A stretch of 41,477 nucleotides of DNA from an uncultured Chromatiaceae bacterium. Its GTDB lineage: Bacteria; Pseudomonadota; Gammaproteobacteria; Enterobacterales; Alteromonadaceae. Location: positions 1-41,477 of the forward strand of contig CAMLRA010000019.1 of assembly GCA_946482325.1 (NCBI GenBank). Direction: 5' to 3'. This document shows, in pieces, positions 8,564 through 17,385 of this stretch; the first letter of the stretch is position 1, and every line of letters starts with the position of its first letter. The notes beneath the pieces were generated by a model, which was not told the origin of the DNA, made no database searches, and saw only the letters and a program-made list of their open reading frames with translations. A program made the translations under genes and the position numbers.

Positions 8564-9837
8564 ACATTTTCCTGTGGCCACAGGCTCAGCATGCTGCTGA
8601 CCGTGACAAAAGATCCAAATACTACAAATAACTCATCGGCCGGTGCGCTGGTGATGCGCGCCAACACGTCGGACATCTGCGGATACTGACAGCTTTGCTC
8701 TGTTGAAGGCAAGACCTGTTGCAGCAGATTGCTGTCCGCACCGCGCACACCAGGTAACGACACCAAATGCCAGTGATAGCCCTGACCAGTGAAACAGTTC
8801 AGCGCCTCACGGATATCTTTGTCTTTTAACATGCCAACGACCAGCTGGATTTTGCGATAGCCACCTTTTAATTGCGTCAGCTGCGCGGCCAGATAAGCCG
8901 CTGATTGCGGATTATGCGCCACATCCAGCAACACCGCTGGTTTGTGGCTTAACCACTGCATCCGCCCCGGTAAACTAAGCTGTGCCAGCACCTGCGCACA
9001 AATGCGCTCTTCTGGCAGCAAATCCAGCAGCGCAAGCGCGGTCAATGCGGTAGCGACGTTCTGCACCGGTACGCCCGGCAGTGGCAGATGCTGATAATGT
9101 TGGCCGGCATAACGCCAGGCAAAAGTCTTCGATTGAACATCGAGCTGGAAGTCGGTGCCGGCACAGCATAACAACGCGCCAAGATCAGCGGCGACCTGCC
9201 GGACCGACTGCGGCGCCTGCAAATCCCCCACCACGGCCGGCCGGCCTGCTCTGAATACCCCAGCTTTCTCACGGCCTATGGTCTCCCGGTCATTACCAAG
9301 CCAGTCCTGATGATCCAAATCGACTGTGGTGATGATACTCAGCGCCGGATCCACAATGTTAGTGGCATCCAGGCGACCGCCCAGGCCCACTTCAATCAGA
9401 CAAATCTGCGGCGCCTGAGTCTTCAGGATGGCAAAGGCCGCCAGCGTCGTGAATTCAAAATACGTCAGTGCAATATCAGCACGCAGTGCTTCGACCTGCC
9501 TGAGGCCTTCGACCCACAACTCATCGACGACATCGGCACCATTGATCCGCAACCGCTCATTAAAACACAGTAAATGGGGCGAGCTGTAGACGCCAACACT
9601 CAGCCCCTGCGCCAACAGCAGTTGCTCCAGCGTGCGGGCTGTGGTGCCTTTGCCATTGGTACCGGCAATCAGGATCACTGTACCTGGCAATTGTGCCAGC
9701 GCTGCCCGTTCGGCAACACGTTGCACGCGGCCAAGGCCAAGTTCAATTTTTTCAATGGGATGAGATTGTTCGATGTAACAAAGCCAATCTGCCAGGCTAT
9801 GGCACGATTGGCTTTGTAGTAACGCAGTGGAAGTCAT
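8560..9837 (-). CDS. folC: Folylpolyglutamate synthase / dihydrofolate synthase
   Basis: Adds glutamate to dihydropteroate and then to reduced folates, keeping them in the cell. The 425-residue Mur-ligase-type protein has the P-loop GTNGKGTTA near residue 58, SSPHLLCFNERLRING, the GLGGRLDATNIVDP motif and the C-terminal DVAHNPQSA segment that begins the glutamate-ligase domain. It starts 6 bases after accD; its ribosome binding site (AAGG) overlaps the accD stop. The stop overlaps dedD by 4 bases. accD-folC-dedD is probably one transcript. Confidence 0.96.
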   Translation of the reverse strand: MTSTALLQSQSCHSLADWLCYIEQSHPIEKIELGLGRVQRVAERAALAQLPGTVILIAGTNGKGTTARTLEQLLLAQGLSVGVYSSPHLLCFNERLRINGADVVDELWVEGLRQVEALRADIALTYFEFTTLAAFAILKTQAPQICLIEVGLGGRLDATNIVDPALSIITTVDLDHQDWLGNDRETIGREKAGVFRAGRPAVVGDLQAPQSVRQVAADLGALLCCAGTDFQLDVQSKTFAWRYAGQHYQHLPLPGVPVQNVATALTALALLDLLPEERICAQVLAQLSLPGRMQWLSHKPAVLLDVAHNPQSAAYLAAQLTQLKGGYRKIQLVVGMLKDKDIREALNCFTGQGYHWHLVSLPGVRGADSNLLQQVLPSTEQSCQYPQMSDVLARITSAPADELFVVFGSFVTVSSMLSLWPQENV

Positions 9838-9843
9838 AACGCC

Positions 9844-10716
9844 TTAAGCGACGCGATGCTCCTGATCCGGAGCCGGCAGTCGCATGAATTTTGCTACTAA
9901 TCGCGCAATTGTATCGCGCATTTGCCGACGGTCAACAATCATGTCGATGGCACCATGCTCTAACAGGAATTCACTGCGCTGGAAGCCTTCCGGCAGCTTT
10001 TCGCGTACAGTCTGTTCAATCACACGTGGACCAGCAAAACCGATCAGCGCTTTTGGTTCACCGATATTGATGTCACCGAGCATCGCCAGTGAGGCCGATA
10101 CACCGCCCATGGTCGGGTCGGTCAGTACAGAAATATACGGCAGGCCGGCTTCGCTCAGTTTTGCCAGCGCCGCACTGGTCTTGGCCATTTGCATCAGCGA
10201 GAACAACGCTTCCTGCATCCGCGCGCCGCCTGAAGCGGAGAAACAGATAAAAGGAATTTTGTGCTCCAGTGCAAACTCGACGCCTTTAACAAACTTGGCG
10301 CCGACCACCGACGCCATAGAACCGCCCATAAACTCGAACTCAAAGCTGGCAGCAACTACCGGCATACCTTTCAGTGAGCCGCGCATCACGACCATAGCGT
10401 CTTTTTCATTGGTGTCTTTCTGCGCTGCGACGATCCGGTCTTTGTAACGTTTACTGTCTTTAAATTTCAGTACGTCCTGCGGTTCCAGCTCAGCCGCCAG
10501 CTCAACAGTAGTGTTGACATCAAAAAATTGGGTTAACCGGGTACGGGCACTAACCCGCATATGGTGGTCACATTTTGGACAGACGCCTAACTGGCGGTCC
10601 AAATCGGCTTTATATAAGACTGCATCACAAGCGGTGCATTTGGTCCAGACCCCTTCCGGAATGTTGCGACGGGCAGATGACGAAGTGCGGGGCAGGATTT
10701 TTTCTAACCAACTCAT
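9844..10716 (-). CDS. accD: Acetyl-CoA carboxylase carboxyltransferase subunit beta
   Basis: Beta subunit of the carboxyltransferase that moves the carboxyl group from biotin (AccB) to acetyl-CoA, making malonyl-CoA for fatty-acid synthesis; it works with AccA. The 290-residue product has the N-terminal four-cysteine zinc ribbon (Cys27, Cys30, Cys46, Cys49) and the crotonase-fold carboxyltransferase domain with [11 protein letters not shown] and [12 protein letters not shown]. An AGGA site precedes the ATG. E. coli AccD autoregulates its own translation through the zinc domain; the same could hold here. Confidence 0.96.
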   Translation of the reverse strand: MSWLEKILPRTSSSARRNIPEGVWTKCTACDAVLYKADLDRQLGVCPKCDHHMRVSARTRLTQFFDVNTTVELAAELEPQDVLKFKDSKRYKDRIVAAQKDTNEKDAMVVMRGSLKGMPVVAASFEFEFMGGSMASVVGAKFVKGVEFALEHKIPFICFSASGGARMQEALFSLMQMAKTSAALAKLSEAGLPYISVLTDPTMGGVSASLAMLGDINIGEPKALIGFAGPRVIEQTVREKLPEGFQRSEFLLEHGAIDMIVDRRQMRDTIARLVAKFMRLPAPDQEHRVA

Positions 10717-10767
10717 AAGAATTCCTATATCTGACTGCGATTATTTTCTGTGCAGTTCTGCTGAAAA

Positions 10768-10796
10768 TAACAGAATTTCAGCGAAATTGACGCAAA
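10768..10796 (-). promoter_or_regulatory. Possible accD promoter overlapped by an inverted repeat
   Basis: On the minus strand TTGCGT, 17 bases and TGTTAT lie about 50 bases ahead of accD. An inverted repeat GCTGAAA (10761-10767) / TTTCAGC (10777-10783) covers the -10, which could be an operator. The promoter match is only fair. Nothing else is recognised in the 200-base accD-truA gap. Confidence 0.35.
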
Positions 10797-10915
10797 CGGC
10801 GGTTATTAAAACACAAAGCCCAAACACAGAATACCAAAAACTGGTCTTAGTAGTTGCGCGCGACAGCTGTGCGCCCGGCAGATACGACAAGACCCGTACG
10901 TCAGAGTTCAACCAC

Positions 10916-11701
10916 CTAATCAGGTAAAAATAACGGGCCTAACGGTGATTTAGGAATAGCAAAATGTGCCGGATAGTCGACATCAACCAAATACAGACCT
11001 TCAGCTTTGGCGGTCGCTGCCGCCTGGGTACGGTCTTTCGCTGCCAGCAATTCTGCTATCCACTCTGGTGGCCGGCGCCCCATCCCGACTTCTAACAAGC
11101 TTCCGGTGATATTGCGCACCATATGATGCAAAAACGCATTGGCTTTGATATCGAGCACAATGTAGTCACCAAATCTGTTGATTTGCAGGTGCATCACGTT
11201 GCGAAATGGTGTGTTGGACTGGCATTGAATTGCGCGGAACGACGAAAAATCCTGCTCGCCCAAAAGCACCGGCGCAGCCTGTTGCATCAGACTGACGTCA
11301 ATATCCTGATGATAATGACTCAGGCCAGCACCTAAAATCGCCGGGCGGAATTTACGGTTGTAAATCACATAGCGATAGCGCCGCGCTGTGGCGGAAAAAC
11401 GGGCATGAAAATCGTCCGACACTTGCTGCGCCCAGCGCACGGCAATGCCGGTGGGCAAATTGGAATTTGCGCCCATGATCCAGCCGCGCATATCACGAGC
11501 TGCATCAGTATCAAAGTGAATCACCTGACCTGTGCCATGCACACCGGCATCAGTGCGACCAGCGCAAAAAATCTCTACCGGCGCATTGGCAACCTGACTG
11601 AGCGCTTTTTCCAGCTCGCCTTGAATGCTGTTCACTTCCCGCTGACGTTGCCAGCCGAAATAGCCGGTCCCGTCGTACTCAATCCCCATCGCAATTCGCA
11701 T
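10916..11701 (-). CDS. truA: tRNA pseudouridine38-40 synthase
   Basis: Isomerises U38, U39 and U40 in the anticodon arm of many tRNAs. The 261-residue product has the catalytic Asp51 in [14 protein letters not shown] and the early [13 protein letters not shown] motif. An upstream in-frame ATG at 11725 has no ribosome binding site, whereas the chosen one has GGAG at proper distance. fimV-truA adjacency is conserved in Pseudomonas and Shewanella, but here a hairpin and a strong promoter separate them. Confidence 0.95.
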   Translation of the reverse strand: MRIAMGIEYDGTGYFGWQRQREVNSIQGELEKALSQVANAPVEIFCAGRTDAGVHGTGQVIHFDTDAARDMRGWIMGANSNLPTGIAVRWAQQVSDDFHARFSATARRYRYVIYNRKFRPAILGAGLSHYHQDIDVSLMQQAAPVLLGEQDFSSFRAIQCQSNTPFRNVMHLQINRFGDYIVLDIKANAFLHHMVRNITGSLLEVGMGRRPPEWIAELLAAKDRTQAAATAKAEGLYLVDVDYPAHFAIPKSPLGPLFLPD

Positions 11702-11737
11702 TCTGACTCCAAGGCCCTCACTCATTCAGCGGCGGCG

Positions 11738-11766
11738 AGTATAACAAAGCCACAGTACTGCAGCAA
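11738..11766 (-). promoter_or_regulatory. sigma-70 promoter of truA
   Basis: TTGCTG (11761-11766), a 17-base spacer and TATACT (11738-11743), with TG one base ahead of the -10. This is one of the best matches in the window. An inverted repeat CTGCAGC/GCTGCAG (11758-11764, 11774-11780) overlaps the -35. Confidence 0.65.
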
Positions 11767-11783
11767 AAACCTGGCTGCAGAAA

Positions 11784-11812
11784 GCAGAAAAGCGCCATCG
11801 GCGCTTTTCTGC
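11784..11812 (-). terminator. Terminator hairpin downstream of fimV
   Basis: Perfect 13-base arms (11784-11796 and 11800-11812) around a 3-base loop, with AAAAGCGCC/GGCGCTTTT so that a short T4 run lies inside the stem. It sits 14 bases after the fimV stop and before the truA promoter. The T run is short, so readthrough is likely. Confidence 0.7.
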
Positions 11813-11826
11813 AACAGCAATATGAT

Positions 11827-14800
11827 TTACGACAACAGTGACGATGCTTCTTGTTTAACGTGCGCTGGCGCTTCGGACGCCATAATCTCTTTAATCAGAT
11901 GGTTAGCACTATCAGCATCGCCAATTTCGATATATGCCCGGACTAAGTCCAGCTGGCCGGCAAAACCGCCGTCGGCATGGTCAACGTCACCGGCTTCGTC
12001 AGCAGCAATCAAATCCTCAAAATCGGCAAGTCCTACATCCATATTCAGCGTTTTTAATTCCGCATCAGGTTCCAGCTGATCTTCAGTCGCGGCCAACAAC
12101 TTGTCGATATTGACAAAATCCGGTAATTCAATCTGCTCAGCGTCCGGATTATAGCGGCTCTGACCTTGCTGCAGTTGCTCCAGTTCCGCCAGAACTTCTG
12201 CGGCTTTGTGCTGATCAGCCAGCGGATCTGCGACCGGAGCAGCAAAATCATCAAGGCCAGATAACAACTCATCAAAGTTCATATCATCGAGCTGATGCAA
12301 CTCAGACTGTTCCGCAGTCAAAACAGTTTCTTCTACAGACTCAGGCAAATCTTCCGGGAAAATCGCAGCCTGCTCACTGTCATCGAGTAGTAAATCCGGA
12401 TACTCATCCAACACTTTGCTGGGTCTTTCCACCGACGAGATACCTTCGAACACGCGTGCGACTGAATTATCGTCCGACAGGCCCAGATCCGGCATTTCTG
12501 TGGCCGTTTCTTCCAAAGCCGCAAATTCCGACAAATATTCGGTTTCGGCAGCGGTTTCTGCTGCCAGCTCTGCTTCAATCTCAGTGCCGGCACCATCGTC
12601 CAGCATCAGTTCTTCGATGTCGATAAAATCATCAGCCGGAGCATTGTCCGGTTCCGCTAATGCGTCATCAGCCTGAACAGGCACCGCTGTTGCAGAATCC
12701 ACAGCAGGCTCTGATAACATCGCACTTAAATCCGCAATACTGAGTTCAGCATCTGCGATATCGGCCGACGCCTGTGATACAGCGTCTTCCGGCAGTTCAA
12801 GTTCTGCCAGAGTGTGTTTTGCCTGTTGCGATTGCGCGCGGATCTCAGCAACTTCGTTGAGGATCTCATCCAGTTCATCCAGCAGACCCGATTCATCATC
12901 AGCCGTCAGCAGTTCATCAGGCTCAAAGGCCTCTGTCGCCTCCGCAGCATGCACAGGTTCATCGTGCACTTCGGCAGTCGAGTCTGCCAATGCCTGCTCT
13001 GTTTCAAGTTGCTCTTCGGCCAGTGATTCGGCAAAGGCTTCCAATTCAGAGCTGTCAAAACTCTGTTGTGATGCTGTTGCTTCCACGGCTGCCGGGGCGT
13101 TGGTTTCAGCAGCCTGAGTCATATCCAGTAAAGCATCAATATCAAAATCATCGCTGTCGTCTGACGGCAGCGTCGCAGTCGCTGGTGGTGCTGATATTGC
13201 CGGTGTCGCGGCTGCAGCGTCGGCTACAGACTGCGTTTGTGCAACTAGAGCATCAATGTCAAAGTCATCATCATCTAAAGCCATACTCTTGACGGCGACT
13301 GACTCTTCGCCCGGCAGATCCAGCTCTATTTCTTCCAGTAACTCATCGGATTCTGCGGCTTCGGCTGCTGCAAAGGCTAATGCCGCTGCCGACACCTGCG
13401 GATCAGTCAGCGGGTCGGCTTCATCTTCGCGCTTCGTCTCGGAGTTATTCTGTTGAGCCGCTATCGCCTGATTAAATATTGCATCCGGATCTTCATCATC
13501 GTCGGCCAGGTTATCAAATAGTGAACTTAACTCGTTGCCTGACAAAATGTTATTCGGATCAAAGGCCTGTTTGGCTTCAAATGCCGGTTCGTCGGCATCA
13601 AGCAGATTACTCAACGCATCACCGGCCAGAATATTATCCGGATCAAACGGTTCCGCCTTGACCGGTGCCGGCGATGTGTCCAACGGCTCGTCCAGCAAAT
13701 CATCCAGATTAAAAGCCGCTGCAGCTTTGGTGGTATCAGCGCCCAGATCCAGATGATCATCAAGTAAATCGTCATCATCAAAACTGGCCATCGCCGGTTT
13801 TCGGGCTGCAGGACGTTCAAAATCATCATCGAGGCGGATGCCACTGCTCATATTGTCATTGAGTAATGAATCATCCAGATTGATCAGGCTGCTTTCATCA
13901 AAATCCAGACTGTCATCCAATGGCGGCAACGGCGATTTATAATTCGGATCTAACGCCGGACTGGCGGTGGCAGCCGACACTGCAGCGGCCGCTTTTTTGC
14001 TCTTACGGCGGATCAATAACACGACGCCAAATAACACCAGCGCAGCAGGTAATGCCGCCGCCAGGATCCAACCTGCAGGACTATTGGCAAGATTTTGCCA
14101 GCTCTCGGCAAAGTTAAACCCTTCCTGTTGTTTGCGGATTTGTTCGCGCTGTTGCTCCAGCATCTCGGTCTGTTGCTGCAGTAACTGTTGTAGCTGGGTC
14201 TGGATTTCGCTGTCTTTATCCAGCTGCTGCTTCACGTTTGATAATTCAGAGACCACAGTGTCGAGCTGTTTTTTCAGTGCGGTATTTTCCTGCACTATAG
14301 TTTCGACGTTGGCCATAGAAGCGCCGAGCCGGTCGCGCAAATCAGACATTTGTTCAGTCTGCTGCGCTTCCACCCGGTTGAGTTCATCAGTGATTTCTTG
14401 TTGGGCTTTAGCAATATCAACCTGTTTAGCGGAATGATCTTCCGGTTTTTGCTGTGCCGCTTTGCGGATTTTTTCTGCCCAGACCCTGTCGTCGTTTTCT
14501 GATTTACGCTGCGCCATCACCGGGTCTATCGCCAGGATGTCGCGAATACCGGGCACCTCAAGAAAGGCGCCGGGTTTGAGATGGTTAAAATTGTCGTCGA
14601 GAAAGGCGTCCGGATTGTTCTGATAAAGCGCAAACATCATCTGATACATGTTGACGCGTTTATCCGGCCGGGCTTGTTCCGCCAGACGCCACAAAGTATC
14701 CTGCGCCGACAAAGGCCCGAGCCGGGTCACTGCCGGTGTATCAAATTCTTTTGGACCGCGTAAGCGCGCCGTGGATTCAGCCCAGGCTGCCGTCATAAAA

Positions 14801-14841
14801 TTGACGGTAAACAGAATGAGCAAAATTCGCATCAGAAGCAT
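11827..14841 (-). CDS. fimV: FimV/HubP family polar landmark protein
   Basis: A 1004-residue, highly acidic inner-membrane protein. Order of parts: signal peptide (1-21, ending AAWA), a periplasmic LysM-like region (about 42-97) that would bind peptidoglycan, a Gln-rich coiled coil (about 140-240), one transmembrane helix (257-277), a very long Asp/Glu/Ala-rich cytoplasmic region with short repeats such as FDPDNIL, DDFDIDAL and LDDLLD, and a conserved C-terminal cap (last 50 or so residues, LDLVRAYIEIGDADSA). Family members gather ParA-type ATPases, chemotaxis, flagellar and type IV pilus factors at the pole. The start at 14841 has an AGGG site; an earlier in-frame start would precede the signal peptide. 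It lies in the usual place between asd and truA. Confidence 0.9.
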   Translation of the reverse strand: MLLMRILLILFTVNFMTAAWAESTARLRGPKEFDTPAVTRLGPLSAQDTLWRLAEQARPDKRVNMYQMMFALYQNNPDAFLDDNFNHLKPGAFLEVPGIRDILAIDPVMAQRKSENDDRVWAEKIRKAAQQKPEDHSAKQVDIAKAQQEITDELNRVEAQQTEQMSDLRDRLGASMANVETIVQENTALKKQLDTVVSELSNVKQQLDKDSEIQTQLQQLLQQQTEMLEQQREQIRKQQEGFNFAESWQNLANSPAGWILAAALPAALVLFGVVLLIRRKSKKAAAAVSAATASPALDPNYKSPLPPLDDSLDFDESSLINLDDSLLNDNMSSGIRLDDDFERPAARKPAMASFDDDDLLDDHLDLGADTTKAAAAFNLDDLLDEPLDTSPAPVKAEPFDPDNILAGDALSNLLDADEPAFEAKQAFDPNNILSGNELSSLFDNLADDDEDPDAIFNQAIAAQQNNSETKREDEADPLTDPQVSAAALAFAAAEAAESDELLEEIELDLPGEESVAVKSMALDDDDFDIDALVAQTQSVADAAAATPAISAPPATATLPSDDSDDFDIDALLDMTQAAETNAPAAVEATASQQSFDSSELEAFAESLAEEQLETEQALADSTAEVHDEPVHAAEATEAFEPDELLTADDESGLLDELDEILNEVAEIRAQSQQAKHTLAELELPEDAVSQASADIADAELSIADLSAMLSEPAVDSATAVPVQADDALAEPDNAPADDFIDIEELMLDDGAGTEIEAELAAETAAETEYLSEFAALEETATEMPDLGLSDDNSVARVFEGISSVERPSKVLDEYPDLLLDDSEQAAIFPEDLPESVEETVLTAEQSELHQLDDMNFDELLSGLDDFAAPVADPLADQHKAAEVLAELEQLQQGQSRYNPDAEQIELPDFVNIDKLLAATEDQLEPDAELKTLNMDVGLADFEDLIAADEAGDVDHADGGFAGQLDLVRAYIEIGDADSANHLIKEIMASEAPAHVKQEASSLLS

Positions 14842-14974
14842 GCAATATTCCCTAACAACCATTGGACCCAGCTGGATGCCCATTGCATCCGAACTGAACG
14901 CCTGAGTGCTGTATCCGCCATTGGATATAGTCGCTCTGCAAACAATGTTCCACAATTTGCGGTTCTTTCAGCAG

Positions 14975-14980
14975 ATTCTA
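14975..14980 (-). promoter_or_regulatory. Possible -10 element ahead of fimV
   Basis: TAGAAT on the minus strand, 134 bases ahead of fimV and just after the asd terminator. No convincing -35 accompanies it. The 255-base asd-fimV gap otherwise holds only the terminator. Confidence 0.3.
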
Positions 14981-15046
14981 AACCAGATTGGCAAAAAGGT
15001 GCAGACCAGCGCCGCAGAAAGCCGGATCAAAGCAATTTGGAAACGG

Positions 15047-15076
15047 AAAATAAAAGGGCCCCAAATTGGGGCCCTT
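15047..15076 (-). terminator. Terminator downstream of asd
   Basis: Arms AAGGGCCCCAA (15054-15064) and TTGGGGCCCTT (15066-15076); on the minus strand the stem is followed by TTTTATTTT. It lies about 20 bases after the asd stop and separates it from fimV. Confidence 0.88.
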
Positions 15077-15096
15077 GCGCAGACATCGTTGCGCTC

Positions 15097-16116
15097 TTAT
15101 AAATAATCGCGGATCAGATGTTCAGCTATTTGAATACTGTTGGTCGCGGCGCCTTTACGCACATTGTCTGCCACAACCCACAGATTTAAGCCATGTTCGT
15201 GCGACAAGTCTTTGCGAATACGGCCTACAAACACATCATCCTGGCCCTGCGCATGGCTGACTTGCGTTGGGAATTCAGCATTGTCTTCCAGCAGCACCAC
15301 ACCTGGCGCCTGCGCCAGCAGCGCTTTGACTTCTTCCACACTGATTGGCGAACGGGTTTCGATATGCACGGCTTCGGCGTGCCCATAAAACGCCGGTACC
15401 CGCACTGCGGTCGCATTTACGGAAATGCTGTCATCGCCCATGATCTTCTGGGTTTCCCAGTGCATTTTCATTTCTTCTTTGGTGTAGCCGTTGTCCATAA
15501 AGACATCGATTTGCGGAATGACGTTGAAGGCGATCTGACGTGAAAACTTGCCAGTCGACTCAATCGGACGACCGTTTAACAGTTGCGCTGTTTCAGAGGC
15601 TAAAGCTTCAATACCCTGCTGACCGGCGCCGCTGACTGACTGATAAGTGGCTACATTGACGCGGGTAATACCGACAGCATCATGGATAGGCTTTAACGCC
15701 ACCAGCATCTGGATAGTAGAACAATTCGGGTTAGCAATGATGTTGCGGTTGCGGTAGTCGGCAATAGCATGGGCATTAACTTCAGGCACGACTAACGGGA
15801 TGTCCGCTTCGTAGCGATAATGCGAAGTGTTGTCGATGACAATACAACCGGCATCGGCTGCTTTTGGCGCATAAACGGCCGACACACTGCCGCCGGCTGA
15901 AAATAAACCAATTTGTGCTTTGGTCCAGTCAAAGGTCTCAGCATCCAGTACTTCTACCTGTTTACCACGAAACGTCACTGTGCCACCGGCAGAGCGTTTA
16001 CTGGCCAATGGGTAAAGATTACGTACCGGAAAATCGCGTTGCTCAAGAATCTCGATCAAATGCTGACCGACCAAACCTGTAGCGCCTAATACTGCGACAT
16101 CAAATTGCTGAGCCAT
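15097..16116 (-). CDS. asd: Aspartate-semialdehyde dehydrogenase
   Basis: Reduces beta-aspartyl phosphate to aspartate semialdehyde with NADPH, feeding lysine/diaminopimelate, threonine and methionine synthesis. The 339-residue protein has the nucleotide loop GATGLVGQ (11-18), catalytic Cys132 in NPNCST and the active-site His246 in VPAFYGHAEAV. It belongs to the short (Gram-positive/Vibrio-type) branch whose E. coli homologue Usg, also next to pdxB, lacks activity; here the catalytic Cys is kept. An AGGGG site precedes the start, 15 bases after pdxB. Confidence 0.93.
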   Translation of the reverse strand: MAQQFDVAVLGATGLVGQHLIEILEQRDFPVRNLYPLASKRSAGGTVTFRGKQVEVLDAETFDWTKAQIGLFSAGGSVSAVYAPKAADAGCIVIDNTSHYRYEADIPLVVPEVNAHAIADYRNRNIIANPNCSTIQMLVALKPIHDAVGITRVNVATYQSVSGAGQQGIEALASETAQLLNGRPIESTGKFSRQIAFNVIPQIDVFMDNGYTKEEMKMHWETQKIMGDDSISVNATAVRVPAFYGHAEAVHIETRSPISVEEVKALLAQAPGVVLLEDNAEFPTQVSHAQGQDDVFVGRIRKDLSHEHGLNLWVVADNVRKGAATNSIQIAEHLIRDYL

Positions 16117-16131
16117 TTGGTTTGTTCCCCT

Positions 16132-17241
16132 TTATTTCTGGCTGAAACCTAAACGAATTAAATAATCGGGTACCTGCCCCTGCAGGCACACTGAGCTGAA
16201 TTCCCGCCGTGGCGGGTAGGTCTTTCTGAGCCAGTCAAACCCATGCGTGACCAGATGCCGTCTGAACAATGCATCGTCACGCCGGACATCATATAACATA
16301 CGGCAAAGATTTTGGACATCTAAAAGTCTAAAATTTGGCGAAATTTGCAGCTTTTCTATCGCACCTGCCGGTAAAAACTGGCCCAGCGTCTTGTCTGGCG
16401 TCACGCCAAGCAACTGGCACACCGCCTGATACAACATTTCGGTGCCGCGGGCTTTGCCTTCAACGCTGTGACCGGCGATATGCGCCGTGGCAATATCGCA
16501 ATACGGCAGCAGCGCCTGTTCAATCGCCGGCTCGTTTTCCCAGACATCCAGAAACAAAGGCCGGCGCACGCCGGCACGAGCCTGCGCCAACAACGCCTGG
16601 TTATCCACCACCTCACCGCGGCAGGCATTAATCAGCGCTGTAGTGGCGGGTAATGCCGCCAGCCGCTTGGCATCCAATAAGTGAAATGTCGGATAAGCGC
16701 CGCCGCGCACCAGCGGCACATGCAAACTGACCACATCGGCGCGGGCTAACAAGGTGTCTAAATCAACATGCGGAAAATCGGCTTCAGCCGCGCGCAACGG
16801 GTCATTTTGCAGCACACTGACGCCAAGCGCCTGCAGTGCCGCCACCAGTCGTTTACCGATTTGGCCGACGCCAACGACGCCAACACTGAAGTCAGTGAGT
16901 GGTTTATCCTGTTGCTCCGCCAGGATAAACAGGCAGCTCAGCACATATTCCACCACCGACTGCGCATTACAACCCGGTGCATTGGTATGGGTTATGCCAC
17001 GCGCCTGTAAATACGCCAAATCCAGATGGTCAGTACCGATTGTGGCTGTGCCCACAAACCGCAGATTTGGATTAGCATCCAGCAGCGCTGCATTAACTTT
17101 GGTCACAGAGCGCACCAGTAGAATATCGGCATCAGCCAAAGCTGCAGCCTGGGCATTGCGACCAGAGAACAAGGTGACATCGCCTAAATCGGCGAAAAAT
17201 TCCCGGGCCAGCGGCATATTGTCATCGGCATAAATTTTCAT
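16132..17241 (-). CDS. pdxB: Erythronate-4-phosphate dehydrogenase
   Basis: Second step of the DXP-dependent pyridoxal phosphate pathway, oxidising 4-phosphoerythronate. The 369-residue D-2-hydroxyacid dehydrogenase family protein starts MKIYADDNMPLA as in E. coli. It has VRSVTKVN, GTATIGTDHLD, the Rossmann GVVGVGQIGKR loop, the catalytic Arg in CRGEVVDN and the HIAGHSVEGKARG segment. GGAG lies 5 bases before the ATG; an in-frame ATG eight codons upstream is less well placed. It is the first gene of pdxB-asd. Confidence 0.95.
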   Translation of the reverse strand: MKIYADDNMPLAREFFADLGDVTLFSGRNAQAAALADADILLVRSVTKVNAALLDANPNLRFVGTATIGTDHLDLAYLQARGITHTNAPGCNAQSVVEYVLSCLFILAEQQDKPLTDFSVGVVGVGQIGKRLVAALQALGVSVLQNDPLRAAEADFPHVDLDTLLARADVVSLHVPLVRGGAYPTFHLLDAKRLAALPATTALINACRGEVVDNQALLAQARAGVRRPLFLDVWENEPAIEQALLPYCDIATAHIAGHSVEGKARGTEMLYQAVCQLLGVTPDKTLGQFLPAGAIEKLQISPNFRLLDVQNLCRMLYDVRRDDALFRRHLVTHGFDWLRKTYPPRREFSSVCLQGQVPDYLIRLGFSQK

Positions 17242-17280
17242 CGCAACTCCAGTCAGCATGGGCATAGCAAACTGCGCCGC

Positions 17281-17286
17281 ATTCTA
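17281..17286 (-). promoter_or_regulatory. Putative -10 element for pdxB-asd
   Basis: TAGAAT on the minus strand followed by a GCGGCGC discriminator, 40 bases ahead of pdxB. The -35 is weak. Confidence 0.4.
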
Positions 17287-17344
17287 TGTCAGAACACCGC
17301 TACTACGCCATGCAAGCAGCAGATTTCATCCGACCAGAAGCGAC

Positions 17345-17366
17345 AAAGCCACCCGCAGGTGGCTTT
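17345..17366 (-). terminator. Terminator hairpin downstream of fabB
   Basis: Arms AAAGCCACC (17345-17353) and GGTGGCTTT (17358-17366) around a 4-base loop, 20 bases after the fabB stop. The downstream T run on the minus strand is short (TTTGTC). Confidence 0.7.
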
Positions 17367-17385
17367 ATTTCGATGGTTTGCCGGC

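Noticed and set aside
11699..11711. Identical 13-base CATTCTGACTCCA at the starts of truA and fabB (also 18598-18610), and a near copy at 3960-3972
   Set aside because: It is just start codon plus a GGAGTCAGA ribosome binding region read in reverse; the third copy is inside lpxH. Coincidence of a common Shine-Dalgarno context.
12416..13756. Several plus-strand open frames rich in Ser antisense to fimV
   Set aside because: They are the complement of the Asp/Glu/Ala-rich repeats of fimV; Asp and Glu codons read antisense give Ser-, Ile- and Leu-rich frames. No ribosome binding sites or family matches.
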